Source: Chersky-840 sp963848335 (lineage in GTDB: Bacteria > Actinomycetota > Acidimicrobiia > Acidimicrobiales > UBA8190). From it: a stretch of DNA of 64,000 bases. Below the pieces are notes generated by a model. It was given only the letters and a program-made list of their open reading frames with translations. It was not told the DNA's origin and searched no databases. Both the position numbers and the translations under genes were made by a program. This document shows, in pieces, positions 17,923-26,059 of the stretch (within the stretch, counting starts at the first letter, position 1; each line of letters opens with the position of its first letter). The stretch is taken from contig CAWKDD010000001.1 in assembly GCA_963848335.1 (NCBI GenBank), forward strand, positions 558,001 to 622,000, given 5' to 3'.

Positions 17923-20277
17923 ATGACCGAGCTGAACCAGACATTGCCGCTGTTGCCGCTGACCTCGGGAGTCGTGCTCCCGGGCATGGTGTTCACCATG
18001 GCCCTGGAGACCGACGAGGCCAAGGCTGCCGTCGAGGCCGCCGGCTCCGTGGGCGGAGAGCTCGTCCTCGTGGCCCACATCGACGGCCGCTACTCGTCGG
18101 TGGGGGTGATCTCGAAGATCCTCGAGACCGGCGAGCTGCCCGGAGGCCCCGTGGCGGTGGTCGTGAGCGGGCTGCGCCGGGCCACCATCGGTACCGCCGT
18201 GCCCGGGACGGGCCAGGCGCTGTGGGTCCAGGTCGACCCCGTCGTCGAGGACCCCGAGACGGCACGGGCCCAGGAGCTGGCCCGCGAGTACCGGGCCGTG
18301 CTCGAGAACATCCTCCTCACGCGCGGCGCACGCCGTATGGCGGAGCGCCTGCGCGACATCACCGACGCTTCGCAGATCGCGGACCTGTCGGGGTACTCGC
18401 CGGACCTGAGCCTCGCCCAGAAGGTGGAGGTGCTCGAGACGGTGGACCTCGAGGCGCGCCTGCGTCTGGTCCTGGGATGGGCGCGCGAGACACTCGCCGA
18501 TCTGACGCTGCGCGAACAGATCAAGACCAATGTCGAAGAGGGCATGGAGAAGACCCAGCGTGAATTCCTGCTGCGTCGTCAGCTCGAAGCCATCCGCAAG
18601 GAGCTCAACGAGCTCGACGGGAGCGCCGACGAAGGCTCGGTGGACGATTACCGCGCCAAGACCGAGGCGCGCGACCTCCCCGACGCGGTGAGGACGGCGG
18701 TGCTGCGCGAGGTCGACAAGCTCGAGCGCACCAGTGAACAGAGCCCGGAACACGGGTGGATCCGGACGTGGCTCGACACCGTTCTCGAGCTCCCCTGGGG
18801 TGTGCAATCGGAGGACAACCTCGACGTCAGTGCCGCCGCCGGGATCCTCGACGAGGACCACGACGGGCTCAACGACGTCAAGGAGCGCATCCTCGAGCAT
18901 CTGGCCGTGCGCAAGCTGCGGGCGGACCGAGGGCTCGTCTCCACCGGGCCGCGCGGCTCGGGTGCGATCCTCGCCCTGGTCGGACCCCCGGGTGTGGGCA
19001 AGACCTCGCTCGGCGAGTCGGTGGCCCGCGCCCTGGGACGCAAGTTCGTGCGCGTCGCCCTGGGTGGCGTGCGCGACGAGGCCGAGATCCGGGGGCACCG
19101 TCGCACCTACGTGGGCGCCCAGCCGGGACGGCTGGCACGCGCCCTGCGTGAGGCCGGGACGATGAATCCCGTGATCGTGTTGGACGAGGTGGACAAGCTG
19201 GGAGCCGACTACCGCGGCGACCCGTCCTCGGCACTGCTCGAGGTGCTCGACCCGGCCCAGAACCACACCTTCCGGGACCACTACCTCGAAGTGGAGCTCG
19301 ACCTGTCGAAGGTGCTGTTCCTGGCCACGGCGAACGTGGCCGAGACCATTCCCGGCCCCCTTCTCGACCGTATGGAGGTCATCCGGATCGACGGCTACAC
19401 CGAGGACGAGAAGGTCACCATCGCCCGGCACCACCTGCTGAGGCGCCAGTTCGAGAGGACCGGTCTGCGGTCCGACGAGGTGGAGGTCTCAGACGAGGCG
19501 CTGCGCGCCATCTCCGCCGACTACACACGCGAGGCCGGTGTGCGAAGCCTCGAGCGTGAGATCGGACGACTGTTGCGCAAGGTCGCCACGAAGTTGGCGT
19601 CGAAGTCGGTCGTCGCTCCGGTCGTGGTGGGAGAAGGAGACGTGCGGAACTGGCTGGGCCGGCCGCGCTTCTTCTTCGAGGCCGCCGACCGCACGAGCGT
19701 CCCGGGTGTGGCCACGGGGTTGGCGGTGACCGGTACCGGTGGCGACGTGCTGTTCGTCGAAGCCACCGTCATGGACGGCACCGAAGGCCTCACGCTGACC
19801 GGGCAGCTCGGCGACGTCATGAAGGAGTCCGCCGAGATCGCGCTCTCGTTCGTTCGCTCGCACGCGGGTGAGCTGGGCATCGATCCTGGCGCGTTCACGG
19901 GGAAGCGGTTCCATCTGCACGTCCCGGCAGGGGCGGTCCCCAAGGACGGGCCCTCCGCCGGCGTCACCATGACCACGGCACTGGTGAGCCTGCTCCTTGA
20001 CCGGGCGGTGCGGCCCGTGGTCGGGATGACCGGCGAGGTCACGCTGCAGGGAAGGGTCCTGCCCATCGGCGGGGTCAAGCAGAAGGTGCTCGCCGCGCAC
20101 CGGGCCGGGTTGAGGGACGTGGTCCTGCCCGCCCGCAACGGGTCGGACCTCGAGGACGTGCCCGAGAGCGTGCGCCAGGAGATGACGTTCCATCTCGCCG
20201 AGACCGTCGATGACGTGCTGGCCGCCGCGCTCGAGGGCGCGGTGAGCGGCGCTGGCTCCGGCGCGGTGGCCGCCTAG
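17923..20277 (+). CDS. lon: ATP-dependent protease Lon
   Basis: A 784-residue LonA protease, of normal length. N-terminal substrate domain (LPLLPLTSGVVLPGMV), coiled helical linker (REFLLRRQLEAIRKEL), AAA+ module with Walker A GPPGVGKT at residues 354-361 and Walker B VIVLDEVDK, and C-terminal serine-lysine protease domain. The catalytic Ser678 lies in PKDGPSAGVTM and Lys721 in GGVKQKVLAAHRAG; the spacing equals that of E. coli Ser679/Lys722. Lon degrades misfolded and regulatory proteins in the cytoplasm. ATG 17923 is the start that gives the usual N-terminus. No HspR or CIRCE element was seen upstream. A strong terminator follows at 20372. Confidence 0.97.
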   Translation: MTELNQTLPLLPLTSGVVLPGMVFTMALETDEAKAAVEAAGSVGGELVLVAHIDGRYSSVGVISKILETGELPGGPVAVVVSGLRRATIGTAVPGTGQALWVQVDPVVEDPETARAQELAREYRAVLENILLTRGARRMAERLRDITDASQIADLSGYSPDLSLAQKVEVLETVDLEARLRLVLGWARETLADLTLREQIKTNVEEGMEKTQREFLLRRQLEAIRKELNELDGSADEGSVDDYRAKTEARDLPDAVRTAVLREVDKLERTSEQSPEHGWIRTWLDTVLELPWGVQSEDNLDVSAAAGILDEDHDGLNDVKERILEHLAVRKLRADRGLVSTGPRGSGAILALVGPPGVGKTSLGESVARALGRKFVRVALGGVRDEAEIRGHRRTYVGAQPGRLARALREAGTMNPVIVLDEVDKLGADYRGDPSSALLEVLDPAQNHTFRDHYLEVELDLSKVLFLATANVAETIPGPLLDRMEVIRIDGYTEDEKVTIARHHLLRRQFERTGLRSDEVEVSDEALRAISADYTREAGVRSLEREIGRLLRKVATKLASKSVVAPVVVGEGDVRNWLGRPRFFFEAADRTSVPGVATGLAVTGTGGDVLFVEATVMDGTEGLTLTGQLGDVMKESAEIALSFVRSHAGELGIDPGAFTGKRFHLHVPAGAVPKDGPSAGVTMTTALVSLLLDRAVRPVVGMTGEVTLQGRVLPIGGVKQKVLAAHRAGLRDVVLPARNGSDLEDVPESVRQEMTFHLAETVDDVLAAALEGAVSGAGSGAVAA

Positions 20278-20371
20278 GACGATTTGCCGGGCGGCCGCGT
20301 CCGGGACAGGAGTTGTCACGCAACGTTCAGCGTGAGTTCACTTCCAGGCTCGGCCGCCCACAAATCGTTCA

Positions 20372-20405
20372 CGCACCCCATCCACAGAGCTGTGGATGGG
20401 GTGCG
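20372..20405. terminator. Strong bidirectional hairpin terminator
   Basis: A perfect 16-base inverted repeat (arms ending ...CCCCATCCACAG and CTGTGGATGGGG...) with a 2-base centre stands midway between the convergent Lon and GH16 genes. Both transcripts would end here. Confidence 0.75.
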
Positions 20406-20425
20406 GATATCTCGCGGGAATCTCG

Positions 20426-21586
20426 CTAGTACGAAGAGGAGTAGCTGACGTCGGCCACCTGGAACACGGCAGGCAATTCCGCATTGTTGGGTGTCCCGCC
20501 CGATCCCCCGGTCTGGGTCTGGATGATCATGAACATCGGCGTATGGGGGATGACGTACCCCTGTGCCGACGTGAAGTCGCAACCGGTCGGCTGCCCGTCC
20601 ATGGTGATCGACACGGACGTGGGGCTCCAGATCATCTTGTAGGTGTGCCAGGCGGTGTCGACCGGATAAATGCAAACTGGGAAGCTCGAAGGCTGCGCCA
20701 GCGCCAACTGGCACCATTCGCTCTGGTAGCACTCGGTGGCGTCGATCTCTTCGTAGGTCGAGGTGTAGATCTGAGGACAGGACTCATAGCCCGTCTCGCC
20801 GGCGGCGACGTTGGTGGCCTGACACTTAGTCGTCAAGAACCAGACCGCCGGCCACAGGCTCGTGGTCTTGGCGGGAACCTTGGCTTCGTAGGTGACGGTG
20901 CCATAGGTGAAGTTGTTGCTCGTCCACTGCACGTCACCGGTCGTGTAAGGCGCATTGACCGGTGGGTTGAGGGAGTCACCACAGGTCGCGCTCTCGTGCT
21001 TGGTGGTGATGGTCAGGATGTTGTCGGCCACCGCCACTGCCCCGGGGATGTTGCACTCGGTCTCGCCCTGGGTGAACTCCCCGTGGCGGACGATCGTCGT
21101 CCAGTTGAACCCGTCCCAGGTGAAGGTGCCGCCGCCGGTGACGCCTCCCGTAAAGGAAGCCCGCACCGTGTCCACGCCGCTGGTGGCCTCGACGTAGCAC
21201 GTCGGGGCGGTGCCCGACGCGCTGCAGCTCCCGTCGCCGACGGTGCCGAGGCTGACGGTGAAGCTCCTGACCGAGAACCTCCCGGTGCGCCCCGACGTCA
21301 CGGAGTCGCCGGCCGAGCATGCGTGGACGTCACCGCTGGTCACCTTGGCATTGCATTCGACGACCTTCACCGCAGCCGACTTCGGCCAATTGGAGCCTTT
21401 GACCTTGATGCTGCATCCGTTGGTGATGGTGTCCTTCTTGACGCTGCATGGCTTGGGCGAGCCACCCGACAGCTTCAGGGCGGGCGCGCCTTGAGCCGAG
21501 GCCGTGGTGCTGGCGAGGACCAGGCCGCCCAATCCGAAGATCAAGCTGGCGCTGACCATGATCATGGCAAACCGTCTCATGCGCAT
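20426..21586 (-). CDS. Secreted GH16 beta-glucanase with neocarzinostatin-like N-terminal region
   Basis: A 386-residue exported enzyme. Residues 1-34 are a signal peptide (MRMRRF, a hydrophobic core, then ASAQ). Residues about 40-140 resemble the neocarzinostatin immunoglobulin-like fold: IKVKGSNWPKSAAVKVVECN, paired cysteines, FTVSLGTVGDGSCS, CYVEATSG. The rest is a GH16 jelly roll with WPAVWFLTT and the catalytic ExDxxE motif E280-I-D-A-T-E285 of laminarinase-type members, then TYKMIWSPTSVSITMDG. It should cut beta-1,3 (or mixed) glucans outside the cell. AGGGGGG precedes ATG 21586. It is convergent with Lon. Confidence 0.88.
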   Translation of the reverse strand: MRMRRFAMIMVSASLIFGLGGLVLASTTASAQGAPALKLSGGSPKPCSVKKDTITNGCSIKVKGSNWPKSAAVKVVECNAKVTSGDVHACSAGDSVTSGRTGRFSVRSFTVSLGTVGDGSCSASGTAPTCYVEATSGVDTVRASFTGGVTGGGTFTWDGFNWTTIVRHGEFTQGETECNIPGAVAVADNILTITTKHESATCGDSLNPPVNAPYTTGDVQWTSNNFTYGTVTYEAKVPAKTTSLWPAVWFLTTKCQATNVAAGETGYESCPQIYTSTYEEIDATECYQSEWCQLALAQPSSFPVCIYPVDTAWHTYKMIWSPTSVSITMDGQPTGCDFTSAQGYVIPHTPMFMIIQTQTGGSGGTPNNAELPAVFQVADVSYSSSY

Positions 21587-21827
21587 CTGCGCCCCCCTGG
21601 CTAACTCGATGAGTCCGCCCAGCCGGTTCTTACCCAACGAGGGATCCATCGTCAACTGGTCCTGCGCGACTCTTCGCTCTTCTCGGCGCGCGCCGATTCG
21701 CCACGGACCTCCCAGACGGCGCGGCGTCATCGCCCCAGGCCGGTGGGGCACACCTCCTCATGTGAACCGAGGCCGTGGGAGCCGCCCTGATACATCGACC
21801 CTCGCCAGCGCCGGGCCACCGGGCGTC

Positions 21828-21893
21828 GGGCCAGGTCACGGGCCAGGTCACGGCGCCAGATCACGGCGCCCGGTCACGGCGGCCGGTCACGGA
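21828..21893. repeat. Short tandem repeat, five 12-13-base units
   Basis: Five imperfect units of the form GGCGCCRGGTCAC lie head to tail in the otherwise featureless 347-base gap (21587-21933) between the GH16 and alcohol dehydrogenase genes. Each carries GTCAC or ATCAC. They could be a repeated binding site or slippage; nothing else was recognised in the gap. Confidence 0.6.
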
Positions 21894-21933
21894 TGGGGGA
21901 GCCGGAGAGCGGGGGATGCCAACCGGAGCGCAG

Positions 21934-23163
21934 TCAGCGGAAGTCGAATGCCACCTTGATGGCGCCGCTGCTCTCCTGCTCGGCGAGGACGGTGAACGCC
22001 TCTCGCCACTGCTCGAGCCGGAAGGTGTGGGTGAGCATCCCGTCGAGGTCGACTCGGCCCTGGTCGGCCAGGTCGAGGAAGTGGGCGATGCCGTGCTTGC
22101 GCACGCCCTCGACCTCTTCCACCCCGAAGGCGTTCGATCCCACCCAGGTGATCTCTTTGAAGTAGAGCGGCGAGTACTCCCACCGTCCGGGCCCGTGGAC
22201 CCCGCTCTTGACGAGCGTCCCGCGCGCTTTGAGCAGCCTTACTCCCACCTCGAAGGTCTCGGGCTTCCCGATGGTGTCGTAGACGACGTCGATGTTGCCC
22301 GGGTGTGCCATGGGCAGTCCCTCGTGGACCGGCTGCAAGACGCCGCCCGACCAGGCTGCGGCCTGTTCGATCAGCGCCTGGCGCGGCTCGGGGGCCACCA
22401 CCGTGGCACCGAGGCGCCGCGCCAGAGCGGCCTGGGTCGGGAAGCGGGCCACCACCATGACCTCGACGTCGGGGTACAGGGCGCGCAGGATGGCCGTCGC
22501 GGTGGTGCCCAGAGCACCGGCGCCGTACACGAGGGCCCGTCCGCCGGGGGGCGGGGGATGGCGCGTCACCGAGTGCAGCGAGACCGCGAAGGGATCGGCG
22601 AACACGGCCACCTCGTCGGGGACGCCCTCGGGAACGGGGAAGAGCATGGTGTGATGGGCCGGGAAGTAGTCGGCGAAACCGCCGGGCGCGTCCTTGCACG
22701 TTCCGGTGTGGATCCCGGCCGCCAGCGGCCCCTCGGTGAAGTGCCAGCACAAGCTGTAGTCGCCGTTCTCGCACGACGGACACACGGGTTCGATACCGCG
22801 TGGCGCGCACGACAGCCAGGGGTTGAGCACCACGCGCTGGCCGACCTCGAGACCCGGGACCCCCGGGCCCACGTCGGCCACGTCCGCCACGACCTCGTGG
22901 CCCAGGATGGTGGGGAAGGTGAAGAGGTTGGCCAGCGGGCTGTCGGTGTTGCGCTCGCCGAAGTCCATGAACACCTGTTTGGCCTCGGACCCGCAGATCC
23001 CTGTCATCCGGGTCTTGGCCATGACCCACCCCGGCCGCGCCGGGCGTGGCTCGTCGAGGTCGACGAGCTTCATCGGGGTGCGGGCCAGGCCCATCAGGAG
23101 CGGGTTGGACTCGTCGGGCGCGTCCCACTTGTCGGGCCGGACCCCGTAGAGCAGTCCCTTCAT
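21934..23163 (-). CDS. Zinc-dependent alcohol dehydrogenase (MDR superfamily)
   Basis: A 409-residue medium-chain dehydrogenase. The catalytic zinc ligands are in GICGSE and FPTILGHEVV, and the structural zinc loop has CAPRGIEPVCPSCENGDYSLC, with an unusually long first interval between cysteines. The Rossmann motif is VYGAGALGTTATAIL. It oxidises an alcohol with NAD(P); threonine-dehydrogenase/glutathione-independent formaldehyde-dehydrogenase-like enzymes are the nearest shape. ATG 23163 follows a GAGGAAGGA ribosome site. The PIG-L gene lies 29 bases upstream on the same strand, so they may be co-transcribed. Confidence 0.88.
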   Translation of the reverse strand: MKGLLYGVRPDKWDAPDESNPLLMGLARTPMKLVDLDEPRPARPGWVMAKTRMTGICGSEAKQVFMDFGERNTDSPLANLFTFPTILGHEVVADVADVGPGVPGLEVGQRVVLNPWLSCAPRGIEPVCPSCENGDYSLCWHFTEGPLAAGIHTGTCKDAPGGFADYFPAHHTMLFPVPEGVPDEVAVFADPFAVSLHSVTRHPPPPGGRALVYGAGALGTTATAILRALYPDVEVMVVARFPTQAALARRLGATVVAPEPRQALIEQAAAWSGGVLQPVHEGLPMAHPGNIDVVYDTIGKPETFEVGVRLLKARGTLVKSGVHGPGRWEYSPLYFKEITWVGSNAFGVEEVEGVRKHGIAHFLDLADQGRVDLDGMLTHTFRLEQWREAFTVLAEQESSGAIKVAFDFR

Positions 23164-23192
23164 CGACCGATCCTTCCTCTAGACCGTGTCCG

Positions 23193-23984
23193 CTAGATGG
23201 TGTCCGCGAGCCTCTCCCAACCCAAGGGGGGAGGCTCGAGCCGCCAGTACTGCTCGGGGACGTTGGCGTCCAGCCTCTCGTCGAGCACATGGTCGCGCTG
23301 CAGGGGCGGCAGTTGGCTCTTGTAATGGTCGATGGCGGCGCGCTTGCGGACCATGTCGGGCTCGATGGGCACGACCGCCGGCGTCGGCCACAACCCGCCC
23401 TTGAACAGCGTGGCGACCCTCCAGGCCAGGATGCCGGGGATGTGCTTGTACCCGTGGTCCTCGTAGCAGAACCACGCCATCGGGCTGTCCGACCCGCCCA
23501 GCGCCTCCCGCACCAGCAGTCCGGCGTCGTGGGTGAGGACGTGGTCGGGGTTGGCGAGCCCCATGGGCAGGAACACGGCGCTGGGGGCGGCGGCGGAGAC
23601 CGCCTCGGCGAGCACCGGGGCCACCTCGGGGGGACGGGGTCGCTCGTCCTTGGCCAGGTACTGGTGATCGGGGAAGTCGAGCCACACCGGCGTGGCCTCC
23701 AGGTACGCCATGGCGGAGCGGTCTTCCTCCCGACGGATGGCGACCACGTCGTCGCCCGGCCCGAAACCTCCGCAGGCGTCCCAGGACGTGGGCACGTCGG
23801 GGTACGCGGGGGGCCGACCGCCCAGCACGGTGACGACCGTCGTGCCGGGGTGTCCCGCGATGAGGTGCGCGGCCCCGAGGACGGCGTCGTCGAAATGCGG
23901 GGACACCACGACGATCCGCGCCAGGGTGCCGGGGTCGACCAGCCCCCACGTGACCTCGACCGTTCCGCCGGTGCCCGCCCCCAC
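23193..23984 (-). CDS. PIG-L/LmbE-family deacetylase
   Basis: A 263-residue zinc deacetylase. The metal motif is SPHFDDAVLGAAHLI near residue 29, where the usual PHPDD has Phe in place of Pro, and NPDHVLTHDAG supplies the third ligand. The family removes N-acetyl groups from sugars such as GlcNAc-inositol (MshB) or mycothiol conjugates (Mca). The specific substrate is not clear. GTG 23984 is the nominal start. A 14-base near-repeat (CGGACACsrTCTAG) straddles the stop codon, so the C-terminus may have been altered by a small duplication. It sits upstream of the alcohol dehydrogenase on the same strand. Confidence 0.85.
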   Translation of the reverse strand: MGAGTGGTVEVTWGLVDPGTLARIVVVSPHFDDAVLGAAHLIAGHPGTTVVTVLGGRPPAYPDVPTSWDACGGFGPGDDVVAIRREEDRSAMAYLEATPVWLDFPDHQYLAKDERPRPPEVAPVLAEAVSAAAPSAVFLPMGLANPDHVLTHDAGLLVREALGGSDSPMAWFCYEDHGYKHIPGILAWRVATLFKGGLWPTPAVVPIEPDMVRKRAAIDHYKSQLPPLQRDHVLDERLDANVPEQYWRLEPPPLGWERLADTI

Positions 23985-24043
23985 AGGCCCGGACCGTATC
24001 GCGTCGAACCGGGCCTACGCCCTCCCGGGCGTCCCCGGCGGGG

Positions 24044-24397
24044 TCAGGCTTCGGGAGCCTCGCACAGGCAGAACTCGTTGCCTTCGGGGTCCGCCATGAC
24101 GATCCAGCGGTTGTCGTGCTCGGCCAGTGCCGACGCGGTGAGGCGGGTGGCTCCCAACTCCTGGAGCCGTGACGCCTGGCCTTCGATGTCGGGAACCTCG
24201 ATGTCGAGGTGCATCCGGTTCTTGTCGCTCTTGGGCTCGGGAACCCGCTGGAGGAGCAGCTTCGGCCCCGCGGCTCCCTCGGGGACCAGCAGGACGTAAT
24301 TCTCGACCGAGCCCGCCACGACGTACCCGAGGGCCCGGGCCCAGAACTCCGTCAGTGCCCGGGGATCGCCGCTGTCGAGCACGAGGCTGATCTCCAC
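24044..24397 (-). CDS. VOC-superfamily (glyoxalase-like) protein
   Basis: A 117-residue single-unit VOC protein: VLDSGDPRALTEFWARALGY at the start, then LLLQRVPEPKSDKNRMHLDIEVPDIEG and MADPEGNEFCLCEAP at the end. The order His (MHLDI) and Glu/Cys near the C-terminus is that of the glyoxalase-like domain (PF18029 type). Function is open: isomerase, dioxygenase or resistance protein. It starts at GTG 24397, with nothing clearly co-transcribed. Confidence 0.85.
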   Translation of the reverse strand: MEISLVLDSGDPRALTEFWARALGYVVAGSVENYVLLVPEGAAGPKLLLQRVPEPKSDKNRMHLDIEVPDIEGQASRLQELGATRLTASALAEHDNRWIVMADPEGNEFCLCEAPEA

Positions 24398-24428
24398 CGC
24401 CTCATCATGGCCCGGCCCGGGGCCGCGC

Positions 24429-24524
24429 TCAGGACGAGGGGGAGGTGTGGAGGAAGGCCGACCTGCACAGGTCGAGGAGGTCCCACAGGAACGAGTAGCC
24501 GGGGTGGTGGAGGCGCCGAGCCAT
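24429..24524 (-). CDS. Tiny hypothetical protein coupled to the one upstream
   Basis: A 31-residue frame (MARRLHHPGYSFLWDLLDL and on) whose ATG overlaps the stop of the 52-residue frame at 24524 as TGATG. Codon use is like a real gene, but it is so short that it may be the tail of the upstream frame displaced by an indel. No family recognised. Confidence 0.3.
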   Translation of the reverse strand: MARRLHHPGYSFLWDLLDLCRSAFLHTSPSS

Positions 24525-24682
24525 CAGGGCCCGTTCTCGGGTCGGGCCAGGACGAAGCGCCGGTCGAGCCATGTGTCCTGGTGGCGTCGATTCTGCCTGC
24601 TCACAGGCTCGCCACATCCCTCGGCCCCGAGGACCTCGTCGATCAACCGGATGATCTCGTCACAGCGTTGGGCTGGGGTCAT
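24524..24682 (-). CDS. Small hypothetical protein, 52 residues
   Basis: This frame begins MTPAQRCDEIIRLIDEVLG, an amphipathic helix with good coding character, and continues RQNRRHQDTWLDRRFVL before a TGA that overlaps the next ATG. It is the only coding-like content in the 450-base gap between the VOC gene and DUF2277. There is no strong ribosome site (a weak GAGTGAGCG precedes the ATG). It could be one 80-residue protein with the frame at 24429 if an indel lies near 24525. Confidence 0.4.
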   Translation of the reverse strand: MTPAQRCDEIIRLIDEVLGAEGCGEPVSRQNRRHQDTWLDRRFVLARPENGP

Positions 24683-24849
24683 CGCTCACTCATCTGTACG
24701 CGTCGTCTCCCCCACCTTGCGCTTCGCCCGGGCGTCTCTTGGAGGGCCGTTCGGGGGCACTGTTCAGGGCCATAGGTCCCGGCTCACCGCTCGTGGCTCT
24801 GGGTGACAGTGGCGGGACGACCACACCCCGGATGTGGCACGGTGTCGGC

Positions 24850-25083
24850 ATGTGCAGAAGCATCGTGACCCTGCGGAGCCCCGAAGCCGTACCCGACGAG
24901 GAGGTGCGGGCTGCCGCCTTGCAGTTCGTGAGGAAGGTGAGCGGGTATCGCGCCCCGTCCGAGGCCAATCGGGCCACGTTCGAGCGTGCCGTCGACGACA
25001 TAGCGGCGTCGACCCGGGTCCTGCTCGACGGGCTGGTGACGGGGAGGCCCGCAGGGAAGTCCGGACCGAAGGTCAGTCGGTAG
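24850..25083 (+). CDS. DUF2277 family protein
   Basis: A 77-residue protein beginning MCRSIVTLRSPE, then AALQFVRKVSGYRAPSEANR and TFERAVDDIAASTRVLLDGL. This is the full DUF2277 (PF10041) pattern, including the invariant Met-Cys-Arg-Ser-Ile start, which fixes the ATG at 24850. The function of the family is unknown; its size and conserved Cys-2 are notable. Its last 11 bases overlap the end of the convergent alpha/beta hydrolase gene. Confidence 0.88.
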   Translation: MCRSIVTLRSPEAVPDEEVRAAALQFVRKVSGYRAPSEANRATFERAVDDIAASTRVLLDGLVTGRPAGKSGPKVSR

Positions 25084-26059
25084 CGGGCATCAACCCCCGC
25101 TGCAGGGCGCGCACCTGCTCCTCGATGGCGCGCCGGCCGAGGTCGCCGTCGGCGGCGACGATGTCGAACCCGTGGCACGCGCCCGCCACCGTGTGCAGCT
25201 CGGTGGGCACGCCCGCCTCCATGAGCCGGCTCGCGTAGGCGATGCCCTCGTCGCGCAGCGGGTCGAGCTCGGCGGTCAGCACGTAGGACGGAGGCAGGCC
25301 GCTCAGGTCGCGGCAGCGCCCCGGGGCGGCGTACGGCGACACGTCGCCCCGCTCGCCGGGGTCACCCAGGTAGTACTGCCACATGTCGGCGGTGGCCCCG
25401 CTCGTCCACAGCGGAGTGGCGTGGAAGGCGCGCATCGACGGTGTCTGCATCCTGTCGTCGATCACCGGGTAGTTGAGGAGTTGGAAGGCGAGGGCCGGGC
25501 CGCCCCGGTCGCGCGCCATGAGCGCCACGGCGGCCGCCAGGGCACCCCCGGCACTGCTCCCGGCGACCCCCACCCGTCCCGGGTCGACACCCAGTTCCCC
25601 GGCGTGCGCCACCGTCCACTGGAGCCCGGCGAAGCAGTCCTCCACGGCGGCGGGATAGGGATGCTCCGGTGCCAGGCGGTAGTCCACCGATACCACCACG
25701 CAGGCGGCCTCGGCCGCGTAGCGCAAGCAGCGCAGCTCCTCGGTGAAGCGGTCGCCGAGAACGAAGGCGCCGCCGTGGAAGAACACCAAGCCGGGTGAAG
25801 CACCGCCGGTGCCGGCAACCGGTGTGTAGACGCGCAGGGGAATGTCGGTGCCGGCCTCGACCCCGGGCATGGAGTGGTCCTGCACCGTGACCCGTTCGTC
25901 GGTGGGCAGGGTGCCCCCCGTGGCCTGGAGCAAGTCGAGGGTGGAGCGCAACATCTTGACGACGTTGATGTCCTGGAGGTGCGAACCGGGGTCGACCCCG
26001 GCGGGGAACCGGGCCAGCGCCTCGGCAAGCTCGGGGTCCAGAGGCGGGAGGGCCACCAT
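25073..26059 (-). CDS. Alpha/beta hydrolase of the hormone-sensitive-lipase family
   Basis: A 328-residue esterase/lipase. Oxyanion motif VFFHGGAFVLGD, SVDYRLAPEHPYPAAVEDC, nucleophile elbow AGSSAGGALAAA, acid in TAELDPLRDEGI, and histidine in VAGACHGFD complete the HSL/type IV triad. The elbow reads GSSAGG where GDSAGG is usual. It would hydrolyse short- to mid-chain esters in the cytoplasm. ATG 26059 overlaps the stop of the upstream LLM gene (TGATG), so the two are co-expressed and may act in one degradative path. Confidence 0.9.
   Translation of the reverse strand: MVALPPLDPELAEALARFPAGVDPGSHLQDINVVKMLRSTLDLLQATGGTLPTDERVTVQDHSMPGVEAGTDIPLRVYTPVAGTGGASPGLVFFHGGAFVLGDRFTEELRCLRYAAEAACVVVSVDYRLAPEHPYPAAVEDCFAGLQWTVAHAGELGVDPGRVGVAGSSAGGALAAAVALMARDRGGPALAFQLLNYPVIDDRMQTPSMRAFHATPLWTSGATADMWQYYLGDPGERGDVSPYAAPGRCRDLSGLPPSYVLTAELDPLRDEGIAYASRLMEAGVPTELHTVAGACHGFDIVAADGDLGRRAIEEQVRALQRGLMPATD

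Noticed and set aside
17641..19434. A 597-codon leftward open frame opposite Lon
   Set aside because: Composition is typical of an antisense shadow (His, Arg, Gln-rich); Lon on the other strand is certain.
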